DNA of 28,098 nucleotides from the IMG/VR virus record IMGVR_UViG_3300010296_000056, positions 1 through 28,098 of that record, one strand, 5' to 3'. The stretch is from a virus. Numbering within the stretch: position 1 is the stretch's first letter; every line of letters begins with the position of its first letter. Under the pieces are notes generated by a model that was not told the DNA's origin, did no database searches, and worked only from the letters and a program-made list of their open reading frames with translations. Positions 1 to 10,500 of this stretch are shown here, one piece after another. A program made the position numbers and the translations under genes.

Positions 1-639
1 CAAGACGGACATGCAACATTTGATAGAGATTTCTTTTTGCTTGCAAAAGAAAATATCCATCAGCATTCTAATCAAGCAACATTCCATCTTGCTGATACCA
101 CTTTTGATCAAAAAGCAGGTGATAAGTTTTTTCAAGAATCTGCATCAGATATGAATTTAAAATCTGGAGCAAATATGAAAATTTTAGCTAGCTCAAATGC
201 AGTTGTCAAAGCATCAAATAATTTTATAACTGCAAGTGCAGCTAATCATATTAAAGCAGGAGGCACAAATTATGTTACAGCAGGAGGAACTAATGAATAT
301 AATGCACCTGTTAATAATATGAGCCAAATCCAAAATTTCGGAAGCGGATCTGCTACAGGGTCTGACGGAGCATCTGCGGATTCAGCCACAGATGCGCAAG
401 ATGCGTTATTACCAGAATGTGCTCATCATGCTTATATACCAATTAGAATACCTATGCATGAGCCATATTTAAGTCATGAAAATTTAAAGCCGCAAGTTTT
501 TTATCCAGACAAAACAGATAGTACAAATTCTATAAATGATGCATGCGAATTTGCAATAAAATATGAACAAGAAGAAATTAAAACACCTTTAATATTTAAA
601 GGTGGTGCTCAAGAGGACACATTTAGGAAAGGTAGGTAA
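1..639 (+). CDS. gp5: Baseplate central spike/hub protein, gp5-like, C-terminal part (5' end outside window)
   Basis: The reading frame is open from base 1, so the gene begins upstream; an internal TTG at 37 is not its true start. About 212 residues are visible. The stretch from about 130 to 297 reads as consecutive eight-residue units, such as NLKSGANM, KILASSNA, VVKASNNF, ITASAANH, IKAGGTNY and VTAGGTNE, with Asn at position 7 in the last six. This matches the octad logic of the triple-stranded beta-helix of the T4 gp5 C-terminal needle and of VgrG spikes. It is followed by a Cys/His-containing segment (PECAHHAYIPIRIPMHEPY) of a kind I recall from marine T4-like gp5 proteins. The lysozyme and OB-fold domains of gp5, if present, lie upstream. 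In T4, gp5 trimerises on the hub under the tail tube and punctures the outer membrane. Its position directly before gp25 and gp6 supports the call. An alternative is another VgrG/gpV-type spike. Confidence 0.75.
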   Translation, partial: QDGHATFDRDFFLLAKENIHQHSNQATFHLADTTFDQKAGDKFFQESASDMNLKSGANMKILASSNAVVKASNNFITASAANHIKAGGTNYVTAGGTNEYNAPVNNMSQIQNFGSGSATGSDGASADSATDAQDALLPECAHHAYIPIRIPMHEPYLSHENLKPQVFYPDKTDSTNSINDACEFAIKYEQEEIKTPLIFKGGAQEDTFRKGR

Positions 640-1088
640 TGTTTAAAGATAGGTCTATTTATCAAGAAGTTAACGTAAAAAGTAAAAATAGTACAAAAAA
701 TTTTACTCCTGGAACAAAAATTTACAGAGGTATAAGCACAGCTAATCCTGAAAACACAAATATCGTATTATACGATATAGCATTAATTAAGCAAGATATA
801 ATTAATCATTTTCATATAAGACAAGGCGAATGTTTGAGTAATTTACAATTTGGAACAATAGTGTGGGATGTTTTATTTGAACCTGTTACTCCAACATTGC
901 GTAATTTAATAATTGAAAATGTAAATGATATAATTAATAGCGATCCTAGAGTTTCGGTAAGTTCAGTTGTAATAGATGAGTATGAATCCGGCATACAAAT
1001 CGAGTGTAATTTAGTGTACTTGCCTTACAATATTCAAGAAAGTATGCAACTAAATTTTGACAGAAATATAGGTTTTTTAGCGAATTAA
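639..1088 (+). CDS. gp25: Baseplate wedge/sheath-initiator subunit, gp25-like
   Basis: 149 residues, slightly longer than T4 gp25 (132). The start is ATG at 639, overlapping the stop of the preceding gene by one base (TAATG), with a purine-rich AGGAAAGG at 625-632 as ribosome binding site; this suggests translational coupling. The GPW/gp25 family pattern is clear: YDIALIKQDIINHFHIRQGE, then LQFGTIVWDVLFEPVTP, then an amphipathic helix (LRNLIIENVNDII), then paired strands at the C-terminus (IQIECNLVYLP). The family EPR motif appears here as EPV. In T4, gp25 sits in the inner baseplate ring with gp6 and gp53, and its sheath-like fold nucleates sheath polymerisation. Neighbours gp5 and gp6 agree with this role. 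The family call is firm; the role in this phage is inferred from T4. Confidence 0.92.
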   Translation: MFKDRSIYQEVNVKSKNSTKNFTPGTKIYRGISTANPENTNIVLYDIALIKQDIINHFHIRQGECLSNLQFGTIVWDVLFEPVTPTLRNLIIENVNDIINSDPRVSVSSVVIDEYESGIQIECNLVYLPYNIQESMQLNFDRNIGFLAN

Positions 1089-1106
1089 AAGGGTATTTTA
1101 AGTTGA

Positions 1107-1114
1107 AATAAATA
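1107..1114 (+). promoter_or_regulatory. Possible T4-type late promoter box upstream of gp6
   Basis: AATAAATA matches the T4 late promoter consensus TATAAATA at seven of eight positions. It lies in the longest intergenic gap (1089-1143), 30 bases before the gp6 ATG, which leaves room for initiation and the AAGGAA ribosome binding site at 1132-1137. In DNA this AT-rich such octamers also arise by chance, so placement is the main support. Confidence 0.4.
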
Positions 1115-1143
1115 TTAGATATAAGATATATAAGGAATAGTTT

Positions 1144-4100
1144 ATGGCATCTACTGATAGACAAAATAGATTGTTAGTAGCTGAAGATTGGAAGAGAATT
1201 TATCAAACTTATCAAACAGCAGATTTTCAAAGTTATGATTTTGAAAGTTTAAAGAGAGTTATGATAAGTTATTTAAGAGAAAATTACCCTGAAGACTTTA
1301 ATGATTATATTCAAAGCTCAGAGTATATTGCCTTAATTGATTTAATAGCTTATTTGGGACAAAATTTGTCATTTAGAGTTGATTTAAATGCAAGAGAAAA
1401 TTTTCTTGAATTAGCTGAAAGACGAGAAAGTATTTTACGATTAGCTAGATTGTTAAGTTATAATCCCAAAAGGAACGTAGGTGCCAATGGATTATTAAAA
1501 ATAACAAGTGTTAGAACAACAGAAACTGTTACAGACTCAAACAATTTATCATTGCGTAATCAGAATATTGTATGGAACGATCCTAGTAATCCTAATTGGT
1601 ATGAGCAATTTATAAAAGTATGTAATTTAGCATTTGATAACATAAATTTGTTTGGCTCACCGTTAAAGAACGAAATGATAGCAGGTATAGATACATCTAT
1701 ATATAGGATTAATAGTCCTGATTTAGGAGTTTTACCTGTGTTTACAATTTCAAAAACATTAGACGGGTCAAGCTATGATTTCGAAATTGTTCCAGCAGAT
1801 ATTAATGGAAGTATAGCTGAAGATGCACCGGCACCGGGCAATAAATTTAAAATATTGTACAGAGAAGATGGTGTTGGACCTAATAGTCCGAATACAGGTT
1901 TTTTTTGTCTATTTAAACAAGGAACAATGGATTATGGCGATTTTGAAGTTGTAACTCCTAGTCAAAATCAATTAGTAACTGTAGATGCAATTAATGTTAA
2001 CAACGATGATGTTTGGTTATACAGTCTTTCAAACAATACGGATTTAGATACTTTATGGACTAAGGTAGATTCAATAGAAGGTAATAATATAATTTACAAT
2101 GATGTTGCAAAAAATATTCGTACTATCTATGGAGTTTTAACCAGGGTAAATGATAGGATAAGTTTGATATTTTCTGATGGAATTTTTGGAGATTTGCCAA
2201 AAGGAAATTTTAGAATTTATTATAGGACAAGTAGGAATCAAAATTTAGTAATAACACCTAGAGATATGCTAGGTATTGGTTTAGATATAGAATATATTAG
2301 TGCAAGTAATAAGTTAGAAACTTTATCTTTAGTGTTAGAATTACAGTATACAGTTAATAATAGTTCAGTGAGCGAAGGTAATGAATCTATTAGGAAATTA
2401 GCTCCTATGAGTTATTATACTCAGAATAGATTAATTACTGCAGAAGATTATCAAATAGGCCCTCTATTGTCTAATAATCAAATTATTAAAGCAAAAAGCA
2501 TTAACAGAATATCTAGTGGTATATCTAGATATTTTGATTTGACAGATGCAACAGGTGCTTATAGTAAAACAAATGTCTATGGTACAGATGGTATACTATA
2601 TCAAGAATCTTTTGTAGATAAGATTTCATTTAATTATAGAAATTTGACAGAAATTGAAAATGTTTTATATAATATAATTGATCCATTACTTAAAACTCAA
2701 AAAATAAAAAATTATTATTATGCTAATGTTACAAGAATACCTTATGTTGATCAAGGCATAAAATGGGTTTCAGTAACAAACAATATAAATTTAAATACTG
2801 GGTATTTAGAGAATGAAGCTAATATAAAACAAGTAATAGGCCAAAGCACTACATCAATTTTGCAGTTTATAAAAATTAATACGCATATTAAATTTTTTGC
2901 TCCTGCTGGATATTATTTTAATGCCAACAGAGAATTAGTACCTGGAGATGCAAATGTCCCTAATTCAACTACATATTTTTGGGTAAAAGTAGTAGGAACG
3001 TTTAATGATGGAACAGAATTAAATGAAGACGGTAGTGGACCTATATATTTCAATGATAGTATACCAACCGGAGCATTATTAGGCGAAATACGACCATTTC
3101 TATCAAAAGCAATTAGTGACGATGTAAAAACTGAAATGATAGATCAAATAACAGCTAATAAATTATTTGGCTTAAGATATGATCGTGTATTAGATCAATG
3201 GTTAATCGTTCTTGAAGAAAATTTAAATTTAGATAAACCTTTTAGTTTAGGTAAATCTGGAGATAGCACAGGGCAGAAATTAGATTCAAGTTGGTTGCTA
3301 AAATTTTCAACCGACTTAGTGTCTTATACTGTAGAGTATAGAGCTAGTAGGTTTATATTTGAAAGTAAAAAAGAAGTTAATTTTTATTTTGACAAATCTG
3401 ATAAAATTTACAATTCTGTAAACGGTGAAACAACAAAAGATAAGATTTCAATTATGTCAATTAATACTAAACCTATAACAGCTACTGATAATTTACAGTC
3501 ATTTACAAAAGATTACGATTGGGCTATAACAGATAATTATAGAGATCAATTAGGATATATAACCAGTAAAAAAATTATAGTAGATTTTTTTGATAGTGAT
3601 GATGATGGTATATCAGATGATGAAGATTTATTCCAAGAAATTGTAGGACCTAGCGTAGATAATGAACCGTTTACTTTTATTTTTCTAAAGAAAATAATTA
3701 CAAAAAACGGTGTTGAAACATATAATTATGTTTCAAATGACGAACTTAATATAATAATAAAAAAGGGACTAGTGTATACAGGACCTCTAAGCCAATACTT
3801 AGATGGACAAATTGTTTACTTTGTATCTGAAAATATTTTTCAGATTTTTAATAAAAGCATAAATTCGTTTTCTATAACTAATGATTACAAAGGATTTATA
3901 GGTAGAGATAAATTACAATTTAGATATTTACACGCGGCAGATTATAATAATAGAATAGATCCAAGTATTAGTAATATTATTGATGTATATTTATTAACAA
4001 AATCTTATGATGATGATTTTAGAGATTATATCTCAGGAAAAATAGAGAACGAACCATTGCCGATGTCTTCTACCGATTTATATCTAAATTTTAATGGACC

Positions 4101-4566
4101 ATTAGAAAGGATAAAATCTGTTACAGATCAAATAATTTATCATTCTGCTCGATATAGAGTACTTTTTGGCAGCCAAGCCCATTCCGATTTACAAGGAATT
4201 TTTAAGATAATTAAAAATGTTAATCAAGTACTCAATGACAATGATATAAAAGCAAAAGTGATTACTATTATTAATCAATTTTTTAGTATAGAAAATTGGT
4301 CATTTGGTGACACATTTTACATGTCTGAATTAACTGCATATATAATGAAGGAAATGGCCCCCGATATTTCATCTATAATTTTAACTCCGAGATCTCCAAA
4401 TTTGTCTTTTGGAAGTTTATATGAGATAAGAGCTGAAGATAATGAAATATTAATTAGCGGAGCAACAGTAGCTGATGTTGAGATTATTGAAGAAATCAAT
4501 GCAGAATCTTTAAATGGTGGTACAATTTCTAATTCAACAATTTCACAAAATAGAATAACCCAATAA
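1144..4566 (+). CDS. gp6: Baseplate wedge subunit, enlarged gp6-like
   Basis: 1,140 residues against 660 in T4 gp6. ATG at 1144 follows AAGGAA at 1132-1137. Three parts are recognisable. Residues about 1-130 (RLLVAEDWKRIYQTYQTADF, ENYPEDFNDYI, LIDLIAYLGQNLSFRVDLNA) are the conserved gp6 N-terminus of marine T4-like phages. Residues about 410-440 (ESIRKLAPMSYYTQNRLITA then EDY) carry the motif shared by gp6 and gpJ-type baseplate proteins. Residues about 975-1140 (FFSIENWSFGDTFYMSELTA, then FGSLYEIRAEDNEILISGAT) match the T4 gp6 C-terminus. The extra length lies mostly between about 470 and 970. It includes an Asp-rich DSDDDGISDDEDLF stretch near residue 817, resembling calcium-binding thrombospondin type 3/EF-hand-like loops. 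In T4, gp6 dimers form the continuous inner baseplate ring that rearranges on contraction. Confidence in family is high; the insert's function is unknown. Confidence 0.93.
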   Translation: MASTDRQNRLLVAEDWKRIYQTYQTADFQSYDFESLKRVMISYLRENYPEDFNDYIQSSEYIALIDLIAYLGQNLSFRVDLNARENFLELAERRESILRLARLLSYNPKRNVGANGLLKITSVRTTETVTDSNNLSLRNQNIVWNDPSNPNWYEQFIKVCNLAFDNINLFGSPLKNEMIAGIDTSIYRINSPDLGVLPVFTISKTLDGSSYDFEIVPADINGSIAEDAPAPGNKFKILYREDGVGPNSPNTGFFCLFKQGTMDYGDFEVVTPSQNQLVTVDAINVNNDDVWLYSLSNNTDLDTLWTKVDSIEGNNIIYNDVAKNIRTIYGVLTRVNDRISLIFSDGIFGDLPKGNFRIYYRTSRNQNLVITPRDMLGIGLDIEYISASNKLETLSLVLELQYTVNNSSVSEGNESIRKLAPMSYYTQNRLITAEDYQIGPLLSNNQIIKAKSINRISSGISRYFDLTDATGAYSKTNVYGTDGILYQESFVDKISFNYRNLTEIENVLYNIIDPLLKTQKIKNYYYANVTRIPYVDQGIKWVSVTNNINLNTGYLENEANIKQVIGQSTTSILQFIKINTHIKFFAPAGYYFNANRELVPGDANVPNSTTYFWVKVVGTFNDGTELNEDGSGPIYFNDSIPTGALLGEIRPFLSKAISDDVKTEMIDQITANKLFGLRYDRVLDQWLIVLEENLNLDKPFSLGKSGDSTGQKLDSSWLLKFSTDLVSYTVEYRASRFIFESKKEVNFYFDKSDKIYNSVNGETTKDKISIMSINTKPITATDNLQSFTKDYDWAITDNYRDQLGYITSKKIIVDFFDSDDDGISDDEDLFQEIVGPSVDNEPFTFIFLKKIITKNGVETYNYVSNDELNIIIKKGLVYTGPLSQYLDGQIVYFVSENIFQIFNKSINSFSITNDYKGFIGRDKLQFRYLHAADYNNRIDPSISNIIDVYLLTKSYDDDFRDYISGKIENEPLPMSSTDLYLNFNGPLERIKSVTDQIIYHSARYRVLFGSQAHSDLQGIFKIIKNVNQVLNDNDIKAKVITIINQFFSIENWSFGDTFYMSELTAYIMKEMAPDISSIILTPRSPNLSFGSLYEIRAEDNEILISGATVADVEIIEEINAESLNGGTISNSTISQNRITQ

Positions 4567-4581
4567 AAAGGAAAATTTTAG

Positions 4582-7500
4582 ATGGCTTTTACAAATGATC
4601 AAACAGAACCAAGTCTTCCTGCAGATAGTTCTCAACCAAGGAAGTCGGTAAATCATTTACCAAAATATTTTAGGACAGAATACAATCAAAAATTTCTATC
4701 TACAACATTAGATCAAATGATTCAGCCAGGTAAAGTTGAGCAACTTAATGGTTTTTATGGTAGAAGAACAGCAAGAGCTTTTGATTATAACAAAGATATA
4801 TATGTAAAAGATATAACACAAGAAAGGCAAGATTATCAATTAGAACCAGTTATTGTTCAAAAAGATGAATTAAATAATCTGAACTATTATGCAGATTATG
4901 TAGATTTTATAAATTCATTGAAAATTAAGAATGGATCAGTAGTTGATCATAATGTAATTAATGGCCAAGAATATTATGCATGGAATCCGCATATAGACTG
5001 GGATAAATTTGTAAATTTTAGAAATTATTATTGGTTACCTAATGGACCAATTACCTTAACAGTAGTAGGGCAAGAAAAAGAAATTGAAAGTGAATATACT
5101 GTTAGAATACAAGATAACGCAGATAATTTTACATATATTTTTACACCAGATGGGGTAACAAATAACCCTAATATTACTCTTTATAGAGGACAAACTTATG
5201 TCTTTGATATCGATACTGCTAATTATCCAATAGCATTTGTTACAAGGAAAACCTTTACACCAGGAAAAGAATATAATGAACCTACAGAGAATACATCATT
5301 AATCTACACAAATGGTTTAGTAAAAAAAGATGAAAATGGATTGATTACAGATGAACCTTTTTTATCAAAAGGTATAATTGAGTTTACTATTCCAGACAAT
5401 GCTCCTGATGTTTTATATTACATATCAAAAGATGATCCTAATTTATCAGGCACAATAAAAATTTATGATATTATAGAAAATACAGCGATAAATGTTGAAA
5501 AAGAAGTAATTGGTAAAAAAAATTATAAAACAAGTTCGGGTTGGAAGTTTTCTAATGGTATGAAAGTTGAATTTGCTGGTAATGTTTTTCCAGCAATATA
5601 TGGCGAAGGAGAATGGTATGTAGAAGGAGTTGGAACTGCAATTAAATTAATTAATACAAAAGATTTAGAATTAAATTCATTATTTGTAGAGGACATTGAA
5701 GTAGAATTTGATAATAAAGGTTTTGATGACATGCCTTTTGACGAAGCTCTAGGTTATCCTGTAAAAAAAGATTATATTGTAATTAACAAAGCAAGCAATG
5801 ATGGAAACTTATGGAGCAAATATAATCGTTGGTTTCATATAGATGTTATAGAAAAATCGTTAGAAATAAATCAGCAAATTCCTAGTGTAGATCAATCTTT
5901 AAGAGCAAATAGACCTATAATTGAATTTGAACCAAATATTAAATTACATCAATTTGGAACACAAACAAAGCAAAATGTAAATTTGGTTGACACAATTACT
6001 AAAGATGTTTTTTCTACAATTGAAGGTAGTATAGGTTATAATATAGATGGTATTGATTTGACAGAAGGTATGAGAATTTTGTTTTTAAATGATAATGACA
6101 TATTTGTTAAAAATAAAATTTTTAAAGTTTTTTTTGTAAACATTAAGAATAATATCCAAATAACATTAAAGGAAGAAACAGATGCAGTACCTTTATTAAA
6201 TGAAAATGTTTTAATAACCCAGGGTAATCAAAATAAAGGAAAATACTTTTACTACGATGGCGAAACATGGCACAAAGGTCAAGAAAAGTATAGTTTAAAT
6301 CAATCTCCTCTTTTTGATATGTATGATGAAGAGGATGTTTGGTTAAAAGATCTGTTAAAGTATCAATATAGTCAATTTATTGGAAATAGAATATTTTCGT
6401 ATGCTGTAGGACAAGGTAATAATGATAGTGTATTAGGATTTCCATTAAAATATCAAAATATAGAGAATAGTGGAGATATTGTTTTTAATTTTGATTTGTT
6501 GAATAGTGAATTTTCGTATTATGATAATAATAGTGTGAAAATTTATAAAACAGATATTGCATTTTTAAGAAAGTACTATGATAAAGATAATTATGAATTA
6601 ATAAATGGATGGGAAAAGGCAAATACGTTTAGTCAGCAAGATGTAATTTTGCAGTTATTGTCTACTAATGATAATATGTATGCACTGGATATGTATGAGT
6701 CAATAGATTTAAATGATTTTAGGATAAAAGTATTTGTAGATAATAGATTGCAAGTAGAAAATGTGGATTACCAACTAATAACTAACGATAATAATGATTA
6801 TTTTCTCACATTTATAAAACAATTACCGCTAAACAGTAATATTGTTTTTAAAACAAGATCTAGTAAACCTAAGACTGCTAGCGGTTTTTATGAAATACCG
6901 GCTAGTTTAGAAAAAAATCCTAGTAATGATAATTTGTATCAATTTACTTTAGGAGAAGTAAATGATCATGTAGGTTCTATTGTAGAAGAACTTACTACTT
7001 TTACAGGAAATTTTCCAGGTATAGGAAATTTACGAGATTTAGGAAATTTATCAAGTTATGGTAAAAAATTTTTAAAGCATTCGGCATTATACAATTTGTA
7101 TTCTTATCATATTTTAGATAAGCAAGCTAACGTTATGGATGCTATTAGTTTTGCTCAAAAAGAATACTCTAAATTTAAAAGATTATTTTTACAAACTATT
7201 TCAACCATTGGGTTTCAAGGAGAAACGCAACAGACATTTGAAAAAGTTTTAGAAGAAATTGTAAAAGGCAAATCAAAAGATTTGCCTTATTATTTTAGTG
7301 ATATGATTCCTTATACAGGTAAAAAAATAAATTCTAATTTGATTGTTGATGTAGATCAACAATTTTTTCCTTTAAGTTCAGATTTTAATTTAGATACTCC
7401 TTCAAATAGAGCAGTTTTGGTTTACAAAAATGAAATTTTACTTTTGTACGGAGTTGATTATGATTTCTCTAATCCAGGATTTGTACGTGTATTTGGAAAT

Positions 7501-10500
7501 AAAGAAGTAAATGATGTTATAGATGTTTATGAGTTTGAGAATACGTTTGGAAGCTTTGTTCCCCAAACTCCTACAAAACTTGGCTTATTTCCTAAATATG
7601 CTCCTCGAATTTATATAGATGACAGTGTTGTAAGTAAGCAGGCAGATAGCAGCAGTGGTCCATTTAAAATTTATGGATATACTAAAAAGGAAGGATTAGG
7701 CTGGTATTATCCAATTTTTACGGATTATGCAGCAGCTAAAGAATATGACAAAAATAATAGCGGAAATGGGGAAGTATCTTTAGTAAAATTTGATGATGTT
7801 CCTACAGTTTTTTACATGCCTATGTCAAGTAAAATAATTAGTATGAATGATACTGAAAAATTTGATTCATGGCACCAAGACACAGTTATTATTCAAGGCC
7901 ATGATGGTAGTAAAATTTCAGCCTTTAAAGATTATAGAGATACTTTAATTTTAGAATTAGAAACACGAATTTATAATAATATTAAAGTAAATTACGATAG
8001 TGACTTGTTTGATCTACATAAAATTTTACCAAGTTTTTACAGGAAAAACTTGATAAAAAAAGAAAATTTATATAATGCAATGTTAAATGATTTTGTAAAT
8101 TGGACAAAATTAATTAATATAGAATATTCCCCGCACTTATATTTTGATTTAACTAATCCTTATACATATAATTATGCAAGCTCTTTTCTTGAAAATGGAC
8201 AACGAAGTCCAGGTTGGTGGAGAGCTATTTATGAATATGTTTATGATACAGATAGGCCTCATACTCATCCCTGGGAAATGTTAGGATTCACAGGAAAACC
8301 AGACTGGTGGGATGCCGAATACGGCGTTGGACCTTATACAAACAATAATTTACCTTTGTGGCAAGATTTAGAAAATGGAATTATTAGAAAGCCTTTTTTT
8401 AAAATAGATGCAAGATTTTCTAGACCAGGATTAAGCAAAATTATTCCTGTAGATCAAAATGGTAAATTACTCAATCCTGCTTTTGCAAATGTTATTAAAC
8501 AATATAACAGGCAAGAAATGCAAGAAAATTTTAAATTTGGAGACGGTGGTCCTGTTGAGACGGCTTGGAAAAGAACTAGTGAATATCCTTTTAGTTTGTT
8601 AAAAGCATCTATTTTGCTGCAACCTGCTTATGTTTTTTCAGGTAGTTTTGATAGGATACAACAAAAAAGAAATATTGCAGGACAAATAATTTATAATGTA
8701 AGTAAAAATCATATACAGTTGTCTAGCTTACAGTTTCCAGATGAAGTATCAAATATGTTTGCAAGTGGGTTGATAAATTACATTGTAGAATATCAAAATA
8801 AACATTTTCTAAATAGGTTTAATGAGTATGTTAATATTGTAAAAAATTTAAAAAATCAGTTAGGATTTAAAGTAGGCGGCTTTACTGATAAAAGTAAATT
8901 TAAATTAATATTAGATAGTAGATCACCGCTTAATAAAGGTAATGTATTTGTTCCTGATGAAAATTATGATGTTTATTTGAATACAAGTTTTCCAATAAAT
9001 GAATTTGTTTACAGTGGAGTAATGATTCAAAAAGAGTCTAATGGATTTGTTATTAAAGGATATGATGAAAATTTTTCTAAATTTCCTTATTATAAACCTT
9101 ATACAAAGAGTAGCAATGCAACATTCAATGTAGGAGGAATAAGCGAAACATTTGTTACATGGGATTCCGGAAAAACATATGCAAAAGACACTATAGTCAA
9201 GGTAGATACTGTATATTATAGAACAAAAATTACGCATGTAAGTGGAGATTATTTTGATACTTCAAGATTTACAAAATTACCAAGGTTACCAATAAACGGC
9301 GGAGCAGAAGCAAAGTATAGACACATTTATGATGGTTTTTTAAGTTATTTAGAGTATGGAACTCTGTTAACAGGAGTACAAGATGTTGTTGATTTTTTGT
9401 TTGGTTATGGTCATTATTTAGAAACTGTAGGATTTAAATTTGAAAAATTTTTAGAAAATACTACAGAGATATCAGATTGGGTATATAGCATCAAGCAATT
9501 TTTGTTTTGGACAACACAAAATTGGGGCGAAGGATCGATTATAACATTAAGTCCGGCTGCTGATGAAGTAAAGTTTCAAAATGATTATGCAGTTGTAGGC
9601 AATACCTTAGAATCATCTATAGGATTTAGTGTTCTTAAAGCTGACGGAACGGTAATTCCTAAAGAAAACTGTAAATTTTTTAGAGATACAGATAATAGTT
9701 TTTCAGTTAAGGTTGTAAATTATACTGGAGGTATTTATTTTATTAAAATTCCGTTAGTTACAAAAGAGCACATTGTTTTAATTGATAATACAACAATTTT
9801 TAATGATATAATTTATGATCCTACTCCTGGCTATAGGCAAGAAAGGATAAAAGTAGCTGGCTATAGAACAGCAAATTGGAATGGATCTTTAAATATTCCT
9901 GGATTTTTTTATGACACAGCAACCGTCAAAAATTGGACTGTGTATACAGATTATAATGCAGGTGATGTTGTTAAATTTAAAGAATTTTATTATACTGCTA
10001 AACAAAAAATATTTGGAAGCGATAAATTTGAATTTAATAGGTGGAAAAGATTAGCTGAACCACCGCAAGCAAAATTATATTCTAATTTTGATTATAAAAT
10101 AGAGCAATTTAAAGATTTTTATGATTTAGATAGCGATAATCTTGATACAAATCAACAAAAGATAGCACAACATTTAATAGGTTATCAGAAACGGAAATAT
10201 TTAGAAAATATTATTAATAGCGATGTTAGTCAATATAAATTTTATCAAGGCTACATACAGGAAAAAGGTACTAAAAATGCATTGACAAAATTATTTGATG
10301 TTTTAGCAAGCTCTAGTAAAGATAGTTTAGAATTTTATGAAGAATGGGGTGTAAGAGTTGGACATTACGGTGGTACTGAAATTTTTGATGAATTTGATTA
10401 TATTCTAAAAGAGAATGATTTTAATTTAAAACCACAACCTGTTGTATTAACAAACACAACTTCTAACAATATAGATTATATAAATCGCATAAAAAAGTAT

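Noticed and set aside
1-639. TTG at 37 as the start of the first gene
   Set aside because: The frame is open to base 1 with consistent coding sequence (QDGHATFDRDFF), so the gene simply begins upstream.
1085-1101. Inverted repeat TTAAAA-GGGTA-TTTTAA after gp25 as a terminator
   Set aside because: The stem is six A/T pairs with no G/C and no T-run after it, so a stable terminator hairpin is unlikely.
946-1164. 72-residue minus-strand frame spanning the gp25-gp6 gap
   Set aside because: Overlaps both flanking genes antisense; the gap is better explained by a promoter-like box and the gp6 ribosome binding site.
8923-9237. 104-residue reading frame on the minus strand inside the giant gene
   Set aside because: It is wholly antisense to a well-supported coding region, rich in Ile, Cys and Tyr as expected of the reverse of AT-rich coding DNA, and shows no recognisable motif or convincing ribosome binding site.
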